This document shows, in pieces, positions 1 through 11,600 of a DNA stretch of 60,000 nucleotides (within the stretch, counting starts at the first letter, position 1; every line of letters begins with the position of its first letter). The notes under the pieces were generated by a model. The model saw only the letters and a list, made by a program, of their open reading frames with translations, was not told the origin of the DNA and did no database searches. A program made the translations under genes and the position numbers. The DNA is from Owenia fusiformis (lineage: Eukaryota > Annelida > Polychaeta > Sabellida > Oweniidae): positions 8,995,375-9,055,374 of the forward strand of contig CAIIXF020000005.1 of the NCBI GenBank assembly GCA_903813345.2, read 5' to 3'.

Positions 1-180
1 CAGAGTTGTACCCTGATTTCATCAGTTAGTGACTTCCCTCTTACTAAGACTGATAATTTAACAGAGTATGGTGTTCAACCAACCAGAGAGCACTTTCAAG
101 AACTATCTTTGAGGGGAGATAAGCTCTAAATTATCCAATTTCAAGAGAGAAACAAAATTGAGAACTTTTGCAGATGGTAA

Positions 181-935
181 TAATTATCCCAACGAACGAA
201 GTTCGGTAGGGATATAGTGAAGCCCTCCGTCCGTCAGTCAGTCCGTCCGTCCGTCTGTCCGTCCGGAAGATAACTCGAATACTAGTAGACGGATTTTCTT
301 CATATTTAGTGGAAAGATGTGTATTGGTGAATAGTTTTACTCAAGATGGCTGCCGCTTTAAAAATGACGGGACTTTTTCGCAAAAATCATAAATTTTTCA
401 TTCTAAACCAAAGTAATTAATATTATTGTTTGAAATTTGGTAGTATATTCACAACATTTATCTATTTCACATATATTCCGTGTTTTTCATCCTGACCCCC
501 AGGGGCCGTGTATGGGGGTCAGGAAAACAAATTTTTCGCTAATTTTTAGATCTTTCTGAAGTATAGCTTTATTATACTCAAATGAAAGGCAATTAAGAGT
601 AGATTGCAAATATTGTATCTTTTTTCTGATTCGAGCCTCGTAAAATTCAAAATGGCCGTCTAATGTACGATTTCGCAATAATTTTTGATCCCTTCAAAGT
701 ATGGCTATATTATACTCAAATTGAAGGATTTTTGGAGTAGATCACAATTATGGTATTATTTTTCAGATTTGTACCTCAGAAAATTCAAAATGGCTGCTTT
801 GCAGGAATTCGCAATTCTAAAATCTAATTTTTTCAATTTTAACCAAAGTAATGAGTATAATTGATTGGAATTCGGTTATTGATATTTTGTTCGTTGGGAT
901 TTGCTGCTCCGCGGAGTTGCTGTTATCTAGTTATG
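181..935. mobile_element. Non-autonomous inverted-repeat element (family A)
   Basis: It starts with ATCCCAACGAACGAAGTTCG and ends with GTTCGTTGGGAT followed by a TGCTGTTATCTAG tail, so the ends are inverted copies of about 14 bp. It contains a (GTCC)n tract at about 228-266 and internal copies of TTCAAAATGGC-type sequence. Related pieces lie at 1340-1830, 2565-2640, 18830-19250, 25320-25480 and 26415-27185. There is no transposase ORF. Confidence 0.6.
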
Positions 936-1030
936 TCATTTATGCTATGATCGCTTGGTGGTTGGTGTTTGGTGGTCAGTGTCTGTAACAAATGGTAGGT
1001 GGTGACATTTGCATGTTAATGCCGTGTTCT
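930..1030. repeat. GGTGACA-type interspersed repeat (family B), copy 1
   Basis: Shares the block GTCTGTAACAAATGG and the tail AGGTGGTGACATTTGCATG with at least a dozen other places in the window. Fuller copies start with TGTCACC and end with GGTGACA followed by a TTGCATGTTAATGCCTTGTT tail, so the ends are inverted. Other copies: 2682-2775, 8090-8231, 10460-10560, 15200-15398, 15638-15762, 15920-16020, 23083-23226, 31425-31506, 34875-35000, 36020-36156, 41035-41165 and 46430-46525. Confidence 0.7.
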
Positions 1031-1339
1031 TTATATATGGTGCCGCCTTTGTCAACTTTATTTTATTTGATGTACGACAAGTGAAATGTTTAAACATCCA
1101 TATTGAGCAATAACCAGACTATATGAATCCATTATGTACAAGATCATCTACCTGAAATGTTAATTTCTTTTTACATATCAAAAATAGATGGCACCTTAAT
1201 CTGCAACATTAAAACACTTTTGGTCCCAACTTTTATAGATTCGTATGTTATTTTTCTAGGATTTAGAATGTATGATTGTATCAGTGTATTATTGACAGAT
1301 TGCGAGTGGTAATACTGACATACTTTTTTTTTCTTTATA

Positions 1340-1830
1340 ATTCCACTGAATGAAGTTTGTAGGGATATAGAAAAGCAATCTATCGATCCATTTGTTTGTG
1401 TAGTTTCCGGACAATAACTCAAGTACCTGTTGAGGGATTTGGCTCAAATTTTATAGGCCTAAGCTTTATGGGTGTAGAACCTCTGCTTGAGAAGGAATTA
1501 ACAATATGGCTGCTGTATTCAAAATGGCCTCCATTTTTTTAAATATGTAATCTTTGATAAGTCAAATACTGGTTAGTAGTTCTAATTTTATTTGCTGATG
1601 TCTGAGGGGTAGAGGAGCTCTTATTTAAGAAGCAATTTTCAAGATGGCTGCTGAATTAAAAATGGCCACTATTGTTTCGTTAAAAACATTTTAATCTTTG
1701 ATTATTCAAATACCAGTTAACGGATTTGGTTCAAATATATTTTGATCCCTCTTGGACAGAGGATACTGCTCAATAAGGACTTTTCAAGATTGCTGTTGAG
1801 TCCAAAATGGCTGCCATTTTATCATTCTCA
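1340..1830. repeat. Diverged family A copy
   Basis: Starts with a degraded head (GAATGAAGTTTGTAGGGATA) and holds three spaced copies of the AAGATGGCTGC / AAAATGGC motif with TCAAATAC spacers. The right end is not clear. No coding content seen. Confidence 0.45.
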
Positions 1831-2351
1831 TGTCTTTTACACAAGTACTTTTACATGAAAATATATGATCTATCATTAAATTAAAAACATAAGGTATAAC
1901 TTTAGATCGACATTCTTCTGGGGATTTCTAAAATATTGTTTAGTAAGATTCAGCACCTTAGTAGCGCGAAATTAAAAATGTTCAAAAATTCTATCCTCTA
2001 CACTGCGCATAATATTGTACTCGACTGCACACCCTTGAATTGCCTGTTTCTTTGCTATATGCCAAAAATATCAAGAATATGATCATTAAAAACACAACTA
2101 ATGACAATTTGCAAAATTTTTAAAATATAAGAATTGAACTAGATCTAAATTGATCTGATTTTCCATCATCACAGGCACATTCCTTAACATCACTGAAACT
2201 CAAATCACTCAAATTTCGTCCACGTGACATTCATTATTGCCAAAAAAGTTACATCATCATAATTGTATTTTACATTGTGCTGTCTAAATTATAGCAAGTT
2301 TATGCTTATATCTGTTGATGCAGAGATACTGTGTATAATACACTGTATGTA

Positions 2352-2529
2352 CAGGGTGGGCCAAAAGAAATGCCACTTTTTTTTCAAAAAGCTATAATTT
2401 TTTTAATTATTGATACAAAATCATAAACCCCTGGCACTATATAACTGCAAAATTTTGGGTATGTAGGTTGGAAAATAAAAAAAGTTGTAGTGTCTTGAAA
2501 AAAAGTGGCGTTTTTTGTGGCCCACCCTG
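2352..2529. mobile_element. 178-bp mariner-type MITE with TA duplication
   Basis: CAGGGTGGGCC at the left end and GGCCCACCCTG at the right end are flanked by TA on both sides. The inner arms also pair (AATGCCACTTTTTTTT against AAAAAAAGTGGCG). There is no coding capacity. Confidence 0.75.
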
Positions 2530-4924
2530 TATATACAGTATATGTGTAAGTCGCTACCGTTTATCCCATCGAACGAAGTTCAGAAGGATATAGAGAAGCT
2601 GGCTGCCATTTTTCATGAAAATGTTATCTTTGAAAACTCCCAAGTAGACTAAAGTGTGATTTATATTAATTAGTCTCATTTTCATGTCACCTCCAAAATT
2701 GGTGACACATGGTTTAAGTCCCAGTGGTTGGTGTTTTTAACTTATGGCAGGTGATGACATTTTGCATGTTAATGCCTTGTTGTGCTTCGATTTTAATGTT
2801 AAAGAACGGTTTTGTATTATTGTCCTTTGATAGTATCTGTCAGTGCTTGGCCATTGGAATTGAGTTAGATGCGAGACGTCGTGAAGCGCATTTGCCTAAA
2901 GAAAAAATCATTAAATACAGTACATAGAACTTCTTGAAATTAACAGAAAAAGAGAAAAATCACGCTTGAAGCACTTCAAAAAATAATAGGGTCCCTGAAC
3001 TTTTTCTGTGCGATCATTCCATGCACGCATGCTTTTTCTTGGCGAATCATTGATCTCACCAGGGGTGTAATTAAGTTACATGTATGTGTAGTGAGAGGCT
3101 CCATATCTAAATGATTTTGCTGAGCTATGTACTTTAATAAGTCATCTGACATATTTAATCAGAGATTATAGTTTTAGGTGTTTTTTTTATCAAAGCTGGA
3201 CTCAATATTTCACTGTTTTTATGACCATCTTTCACTGGGTAAGGTCATTTTGAATTTATAGCCAGTCTGAGTCAATAGTAACTGTCAAGTCAATGTTTGA
3301 ACTGTATAAAGCTTTGAAGTTTTACACATGATGGCTGTTTCATGTTTTCTTTATATTCTGTTTTGTTTTTAAATGTTTAATGGTAGAGGTTGGTGGGGGG
3401 GGGGGGGGTGAGCAAATAAAAAATGGAATAAAATCAATTTGGTCAGTATTAGTGATAAGAGACCAACTTTTCGGATCACTACTCCTGGATCATTTGACTC
3501 AAAAAATAACTGGCCATGTTTTTTCAAAATATCCTAATTTTGAGAAAATTGTCCTCAAATTAGAAAAATGTTTTTGTGACCATCCCAAATCTTCAAAAAG
3601 GATGACACAGGCTGTTTGATATAACATTGTGGAACCTCTGTCAATTTTAAGGTCCTCTCCTTACAGCATCGTGATAAGCCACGCCCTCTCCATCTTTATC
3701 CTTGCGATGCAACAAAGAGAGATGCTATGAGTATCAAAATGTCCTTACAGTGAATCTACCCTTCAGCCTTTATTGACTGAATGTTTTGATTTGATGTATG
3801 GCCGGCCCATTGAATGATGTATTGTTTGCTTGGGCTCAAGGTTCAGGCACTATTAAGAATGACACACCTAAAATGAATAGTGGGACAAATATGCATTTCC
3901 CCTTTTCTTATAAGTTACATGCATTTTTAATACGAACTGCCAAACAAATATCCTTGTTTACAAAATTTTCTTTTGTTATGTTGAAATAATCATCCTAACC
4001 TGGAGCTTATTAGTGTATACCAGTTATTTTCTATGCAGATTTGTATTGGAAATACTATAAATGCACTGCAGTTATAGGTGTTTAACTGTTAATATTGAAT
4101 ACACTGCTTGAGCCAATGAAACCTTCCATCCACATCTATATGTATTTACTCCATGTGGTTAAAACATCACGTAGCATGAAGTAAATACTACAGATGATTC
4201 TAGATTTGTATTATTGCCAGATCTGGCCCAAAACTCGAGGTGGTTCCAATATAGTATTGACTAAAGGTCAATAAGAAGGAGAATATTCAGAATTGGAAAT
4301 TCCTACAAGTAAAGTGCATCTACTGGATAATCCAAGCTTAGCTGGTGTAGAACATAACAGAATATCTGCAATGAGACTGCCAATATAAGAGGGGATAGAA
4401 GTCTGTGTACAGTACACACAGTACAAACTCGCAAGATAACAATCTCTGGATTGTACTTGCCTCATCTGTTTTATAGGATTTCAATCAAAGATATATAACA
4501 TTTCAAGTATATTGTGAAGTGTCATACTGTACTAACCTATAGTACTGCTATATATTGAGATTGCATTATATATTGCAAGGAATGCACCAATGAAAAGCAT
4601 GTATTTCTAGATAGGGGAAATTCAATTAATACAGCTTCAAGACATTGCAATAATAGAATTAGGGTACCTATTATTATGTAATTATTACATTAGATATTAT
4701 TAAATAAGATTAGTATGAATTGAAGGACTTATCTGTCATTTGGAAAAATTAAAGACAAGGGAGGTGCAGTTATTGCAATGCTGAAACACCAATAAAACTA
4801 TTTGGATCACATACTGAGTGATGCTGCATATACTGTACTGACTACTGCTGTTCAGAGTGAGGCATATAAATAGCTGCCAAAATTTGTACATCTTGATTGC
4901 TATCATAAGTGAAAATAACTACAT

Positions 4925-5070
4925 GTTATCTGCCCTGAAGTAGCTGCACATGTGAGGTATTTGGAGCTGGATATGCATTTGTTAGCTGTGTGGAATTAGC
5001 TGCACATGTTAGCTACCTGGAATTAGTTGCATTGGTTTTTAGCTGCCTGGAAATAGCTAGACTGAACTGG
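4925..5070. repeat. Imperfect short tandem repeat just upstream of the TRPM start codon
   Basis: About four degenerate units sharing TAGCTGC-CA-GT and GGAATTAG blocks run up to the start codon. No TATA box is obvious. Confidence 0.5.
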
Positions 5071-5080
5071 CTGCAGAAAA

Positions 5081-8000
5081 ATGTCCAGTAAACGATATCA
5101 TGCGGTGGTATGTACATGTAATCTGTATTTTATACTTTTATTTTTGTATTTATGCAATTTACTTACCCCTTAATAATTAGATATTTAATAGGTCTCAGAC
5201 TCAGATTGTGTTATTTGTTTCATTGTTTTAATCTATTCCAATCAGTATAGCTCAAAGGCTTCTTCCAGTAGAAAATTGGTATATGTATAAATAGGGTGTG
5301 TAGTTGACATAATACAAGTAATAAAATACCAATTTGGACTATGTTGGGCCGGGTAATAAAAGTCTGGATGTTTCAGAAAATATATTAGTCAATAGTCAGT
5401 GTTGGGAAAAAGTTTTAAAACCCTATTTATTGATCCTCTCCCAAATGAGCTTTTTTATGATGTAATCATACAATTCTTAAATTGCAGGATGATGGTGATC
5501 AAGAGATGCAACCATTTGATGATGATATTCTGAATTTGCTGAAGAAGAAACAATGTAAGAACTTCAAGCCTCTGCCAACTGATAGATACAGGTACCTATA
5601 TTAATGTAAACCAGGTTAAGATATGCAATACAGTGAAACCTGTAAAGTGTAACACATCTAGAAGTGGAACACTTTTCAGAGTCCCAAGACCAACTGACTT
5701 AATGTTAAATGAACCTCTATAAGTGGAACACCTCCCAAGTGGAACACTTTTTAAGTACAAAAGGTGTTCCACTTATACAGGTTTTACTGTCTTTTTTTAT
5801 GTCGAACTTTTCAAGAAAAGCTACTTGTATGCAAAATACTAGCATTCTATGATATTTTAGTATGTTATGCTTTACAGGTCATGAAAATAATTTGAAGTAT
5901 GGTATTTAATCATAAAATTTTGAAGGAATAATTACTTTTTATTTACATTTTTCACATTATTCTATTATCTCGAATGTAGTTTTAGTTAAACTAGCAAGGG
6001 AAACGTATGAGTACAAAATGAATGTGTGGTTAATAAGTTAGAACATACAAGTATATACTATCTAGTATTTGATTCAAATTCAAAGCAAAAATTATTGAAA
6101 GAAGTAACATTGATTTACAAATGCGTAAACTTTAGTTCACATTTTACGTTACTCAGTTGTTGAGAAAATACTTACATGTTGACCTTTGTACATTTTGCAT
6201 ACATATACTTTGATGAAATAAAGGGCCCACTAATATGGCAATAGAAGTACAATGTGTAAAATAAAGGGTTCAATATTGCAATAGCTGAATAGAATTACAA
6301 TGTGTAAAATAAAGGGTTCAATATGGCAATAGCTGAATAGAAGTACAATGTGTAAAATAAAGGGTTCAATATGGCAATAGAAGTACAATGTGTAAAATAA
6401 AGGGTTCAATATGGCAATAGAAGTACAATATGTAAAATAAAGGGTTCAATATGGCAATAGAAGTACAATGTGTTAAATAAAGGGTTCAATATGGCAATAG
6501 AAGTACAATGTGTAAAATAAAGGGTTCAATATGGCAATAGAAGTACAATGTGTAAAATAAAGGGTTCAATATGGCAATAGAAGTACAGTGTGTTAAATAA
6601 AGGGTTCAATATGGCAATAGCTGAATAGAAGTACAATGTGTAAAATAAAGGGTTCAATATTGCAATAGCTGAATAGAATTACAATGTGTAAAATAAAGGG
6701 TTCAATATGGCAATAGCTGAATAGAAGTACAATGTGTAAAATAAAGGGTTCAATATGGCAATAGCTGAATAGAATTACAATGTGTAAAATAAAGGGTTCA
6801 ATATGGCAATAGCTGAATAGAAGTACAATGTGTAAAATAAAGGGTTCAATATGGCAATAGAAGTACAATGTGTTAAATAAAGGGTTCAATATGGCAATAG
6901 AAGTACAATGTGTTAAATAAAGGGTTCAATATGGCAATAGAAGTACAATGTGTTAAATAAAGGGTTCAATATGGCAATAGAAGTACAATGTGTTAAATAA
7001 AGGGTTCAATATGGCAATAGAAGTACAATGTGTTAAATAAAGGGTTCAATATGGCAATAGAAGTACAATGTGTTAAATAAAGGGTTCAATATGGCAATAG
7101 AAGTACAATGTGTAAAATAAAGGGTTCAATATGGCAATAGAAGTACAATGTGTAAAATAAAGGGTTCAATATGGCAATAGAAGTACAGTGTGTTAAATAA
7201 AGGGTTCAATATGGCAATAGAAGTACAATGTGTAAAATAAAGGGTTCAATATGGCAATAGAAGTACAATGTGTAAAATAAAGGGTTCAATATGGCAATAG
7301 AAGTACAGTGTGTTAAATAAAGGGTTCAATATGGCAATAGCTGAATAGAAGTACAATGTGTAAAATAAAGGGTTCAATATGGCAATAGAAGAACAGTATG
7401 TTAAATAAAGGGTTCAATATGGCAATAGAAGTACAATGTGTAAAATAAAGGGTTCAATATGGCAATAGAACTACAATGTGTAAAATAAAGGGTTCAATAT
7501 GGCAATAGCTGAATAGAAGTACAATGTGTACAACAATGGTTTACTGTCACAGTCAAGTGGATTTTTCACTCGATATTACTTACATGTTACAATGAAGGTT
7601 TTTGAAACTGTAAATACTTTTATATAATCTTTGGGAAAATGTTCATTGTTCTGCACATGACCATTGTATCATACGTGTATAATTGAGTAATTACTAGTTT
7701 TTGAAATCTTGCTACATTTAGTTTCCAAAATATTAAAAACAGTAATATCCGAACACATCCCTATAATTCTAATACCTCCCATTTTTCCAGTTATTTCAGT
7801 TTTGTTGTTTTCTTCCATATTGACTCCCACATTAAAAAATTAGAATTGTTAAATACTGATGTTTTCTCTTTTAAAGGTGTGAATGTGGCCATGCCCGTAG
7901 CCAACATAAGGAAGGTGCCATTAAGGCGGAGGAACCAATCTTGATGGAGGAGAGCTCAAATGTTGGTTCAGCCCCAGGGGGAGGAATAGCAGGCTTGTGG

Positions 8001-8681
8001 AATACCCTAACAGGGGGAGGGGACTCAACAGATTCACGAGCATCTGCATGGTCCATGGAGTAAGTAATATTGATTACAGTAAGGTTTATTTTGTCACCTC
8101 CACAAGTAGTGACACATTTTTATTGTCTCCAAACTTTTTGTGGGTGATGGTCAGCATCCGGCCATCAGCATTCATAGTTTGGTGTCTGTAATAAATGGCA
8201 GGTGGTGACAAAACGCATGTTGATGCGTTATTTTGTTGATAGATCTGATAGCGAAATACTGAGGATTTACTTCAGTTGTTCTTCTTTATTTTGCTAGTAT
8301 TTAACCATGCATCATCCAACTTGGAGTATAAGTTACAAAAACATATTTGATAAGGCATTTGACCCACAGCTTTGAAATGTTTACAGCACTGAAATATAAT
8401 AAAATGTACTTCTGAAAAAGCTTAACGCCGATATGGTTTGTTAATCAAAGAAATTGAAAATCAATAAATAACATGTTCATTGAAGAAGACTTTTGATCAA
8501 AGTGTGACAACTTTCAAACAACAATTGACTACTCACAAGAAATAACAGTTTGAAACCTTGCCCATTCTAAATCATTCAAGTCATGATTAAAGTCAATGAT
8601 TTCAGGCGTGATATTGAGGAAGAAGCAACAGATGCTTTTGGTTCTATAGAGTTTGTTGGAGTTGGGCAGCAGATGTCAGAG
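5081..8681 (+). CDS. TRPM exons 1-4: cytosolic N-terminus
   Basis: These exons encode residues 1-130. Exon 1 has only nine codons (MSSKRYHAV). Exon 2 is acidic, then basic (DDDILNLLKKKQ). Exon 3 opens with RCECGHARSQH, which corresponds to the Cys-rich CxCG...QH motif at the start of TRPM proteins, and then holds a Gly/Ser-rich linker (SAPGGGIAGLW). Exon 4 leads into the first TRPM homology region (GSIEFVGVGQQMSE). The tiny first exon is the least certain part: its frame joins exon 2 cleanly, but a different upstream start exon cannot be excluded. Confidence 0.8.
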
Positions 8682-11600
8682 GTGAGATGACTTTCATTTC
8701 TAAAGACTATTATAAAAAAGTCCTCTGAAAATGCCAGGCGTCTATTGTAAACGGATAACCCATTTTTCAAAAGAAAAGAATGAAAAATAGACCTTTGTGA
8801 ATCAACTTAACTGAATTTCTACCTGATGACATATTGTTTTCAGAAAATAGATTTGGATAGACCTAAAGTACATTATACATGTTAATATTAAATCCTCCTT
8901 ACTGGGATCCATCCGTATATGCTGATTTTGTATAATTATAGTATGTCCGCCTGGCTGATGACACTAACCCCAAGGACATCCATCGAGTAATCACTGAACT
9001 CTGGGAACTTGATGACCCCCAGTTCATGGTCAGCATCATAGGTGGTGCTAAGAGCTTTGATATGAGCAAATGGCGTGGACGGTGGAAGCGAATTATCAAT
9101 GATGGTATCGTAAAGGTGAGTGATTGTCACAGGATGTGTTAATCATATGTAACCTATTTCCTGATTGTGTCATTCTTATATTAGATTTAAATCAATCGAT
9201 GAGCTAAGATGTTTACATGAGTTCAACCTGCATGAATACAAATCAGCTCCGTGCTTGCTGGTTACTACAGTAAATGCAGTGAAGAATTAACTCAGCTGTG
9301 ACTGCCATGATTTTTTCTCCATTGAGTGACCTACTGTGTATAATAGTCTTGCCTCAAGACTTTATACCCCCCCCCCCTTTGTGTACTTAACACAATGTTT
9401 TGGGAAAGTAAAGTTCACATGTGTTGGAGTACACAGTCTTGGAGCAAGACTACTTCAATATAAATTGTGTAATACATTTTAGTCCATTCTTGTACAGATT
9501 AATGGCTAACAAAATGGTTGACTTTGTGTATTGGCTAACTTTGTGAATTTGACAATATCGAACTGAATTTATCAAACTTGTTTACATACTCTTCTTGCAA
9601 ATCTAGTCTGCTAAATAAGACAAAAAATGATCACATTAAAAAGTGTGGGAAAGGGTCGGTGATGTCTGCTTTATGTTTCTATTTCTCTAGGTAGCAAGGC
9701 AGACTGGGGCCTGGGTCATTACAGGAGGAACTAACAGTGGGGTAATGAAAGCTGTGGGTGATGCAGTGAAGCATGGGCAGTCTCATGGCTGGGAGCATTT
9801 GAAGCGTAAAAATGAAGTACGATGTATCGGGATCACATCTTGGGGTTATGTGGACAAACAATCGATCCTGGTTAATTCGGAGCGCCAGGTAAGGTTTTAA
9901 ACATTTTTCATGGTAAAAGTAAGAATCCAAAATGTCAATTATTTTAAAACACTTTTGAAATACTTTTTGTATGTGCACTTACACAAATTATGCAGAAACC
10001 CCTTAAAAATTCATGATTGTTCCGTCCAAAATTGTAAGGACCATATTCTGAATGAATTCCATGTACTACCACACAAAATCAGTGTTTGCCTATAATTAAC
10101 ACCATGCTAAGGGGAAATAATTATAGGAATCTAAAAAGGACCATTCATTGCATCACTTGTAGATTCAAGTTATTCTATTACTTTCAGGCCAACTTTGTTG
10201 CTGAATATAAAGCTGAAAACCTTATCAAACATGGGAAACCAGTGTCTCTGAATCCCAATCACACCCATTTTCTGCTGGTAGATGATGGGACACGAGGTTT
10301 CTATAGAGGCAAACAAGATGGAGAACACATGTTCAGGGCCAGATTCGAGACCTACATGAAAGACAGTATGTATAACTTGCATGCACTTTATCTTTGTCAT
10401 TCAAGAGTTTCATTTTCCATGTTCTATATAAATGTATATTATATACCTGTATTGCATTTTTATGTCACCACCAGAAGAAGTGACATTATGATCTCCAACT
10501 GTTTTTGTTGATGGTGCTAGGAAATCAGCGTTTGGCAGGCGACATTTGTAACAAATTCTTACATGGACTTCAAATTTTTACTGTGAACATATATAAACAC
10601 ATTTCTGCCAATATTCTGCCAATGTACCATGGCAACATATTAGGTTAAAAAGTTCAACTTGCATCAAATTGACCAAATTTTATTTTAAAAATTGTGTATA
10701 AGTTCTCAGAAGTTCAAATCTGATTTAAGATTTGACATTTGGTTGGTCAAGAAAGTTTTTTCTCAAATTGATGTTTTTTATCCAAAAGGTCTTAATCACA
10801 AAATGCCTACTGAGGTCTGAAAAAGTAACATTTTCAAGGTCAAGGTCAATAGATACTTCAACTCTGATCACTACTGTGTGTTTTATGCATATCTCCATAG
10901 TAACATATTCTATACAAGTGAAAAATGCCCCAAGTGAACCTGTGTTGGAGGGTGCGGAACAAATGGGCTTTATATTTAATGCAGATCTCCATAGTAACAT
11001 TGTCTATTACAGAAATGAATGTGCCATGTGTGCATGTATTGGTGGGTGCGGAACATATGGGCTTTATATTTAATGCAGATCTCCATAGTAACATTGTCTA
11101 TTACAGAAATGAATGTGCCATGTGTGCATGTATTGGTGGGTGCGGAACATATGGGCTTTATATTTACTGCAGATCTCCATAGTAACATTGTCTATTACAG
11201 AAATGAATGCGCCATTTGTACATGTATTGGTGCGGAACATATGGGCTTTATATTTAATGCAGATCTCCATAGCAACATTGTCTATTACAGAAATGAATGT
11301 GCCATGTGTGCATGTATTGGTGGGTGCGGAACATATGGGCTTTATATTTAATGCAGATCTCCATAGTAACATTGTCTTTTACAGAAATGAATGCGCCATT
11401 TGTACATGTATTGGTGGGTGCGGAACAAATGGGCTTTATATTTAATGCAGATCTCCATAGTAACATTGTCTATTACAGAAATGAATGTGCCATTTGTACG
11501 TGTATTGGTGGGTGCGGAACAAATGGGCTTTATATTTAATGCAGATCTCCATAGTAACATTGTCTATTACAGAAATGAATGTGCCATTTGTACGTGTATT

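Larger units (their letters stand above)
1831..5080. other. Upstream intergenic DNA, mostly repeats
   Basis: Apart from the TA-flanked MITE, a family A head (2565-2640) and a family B copy (2682-2775), I see no coding region. There is a G-run at 3394-3409. The interval 2930-4900 is AT-rich and unique-looking. The last 150 bp before the TRPM start (about 4920-5075) are an imperfect repeat of TAGCTGCACATGTTAGCTG-like units and may belong to the TRPM promoter or leader. Confidence 0.5.

Noticed and set aside
3380-3619. ORF starting in a poly-Gly run
   Set aside because: It begins in a G homopolymer, has no family resemblance, and no splice or start context supports it.
6593-6889. 98-codon minus-strand ORF with repeated 'SYCHIEPFILHIV' units
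   Set aside because: It is only a reading frame across the intron 2 minisatellite; the periodic peptide follows from the repeat.
6216-7530. CRISPR-like regular array
   Set aside because: Units are contiguous without unique spacers, in an animal intron; it is a minisatellite.
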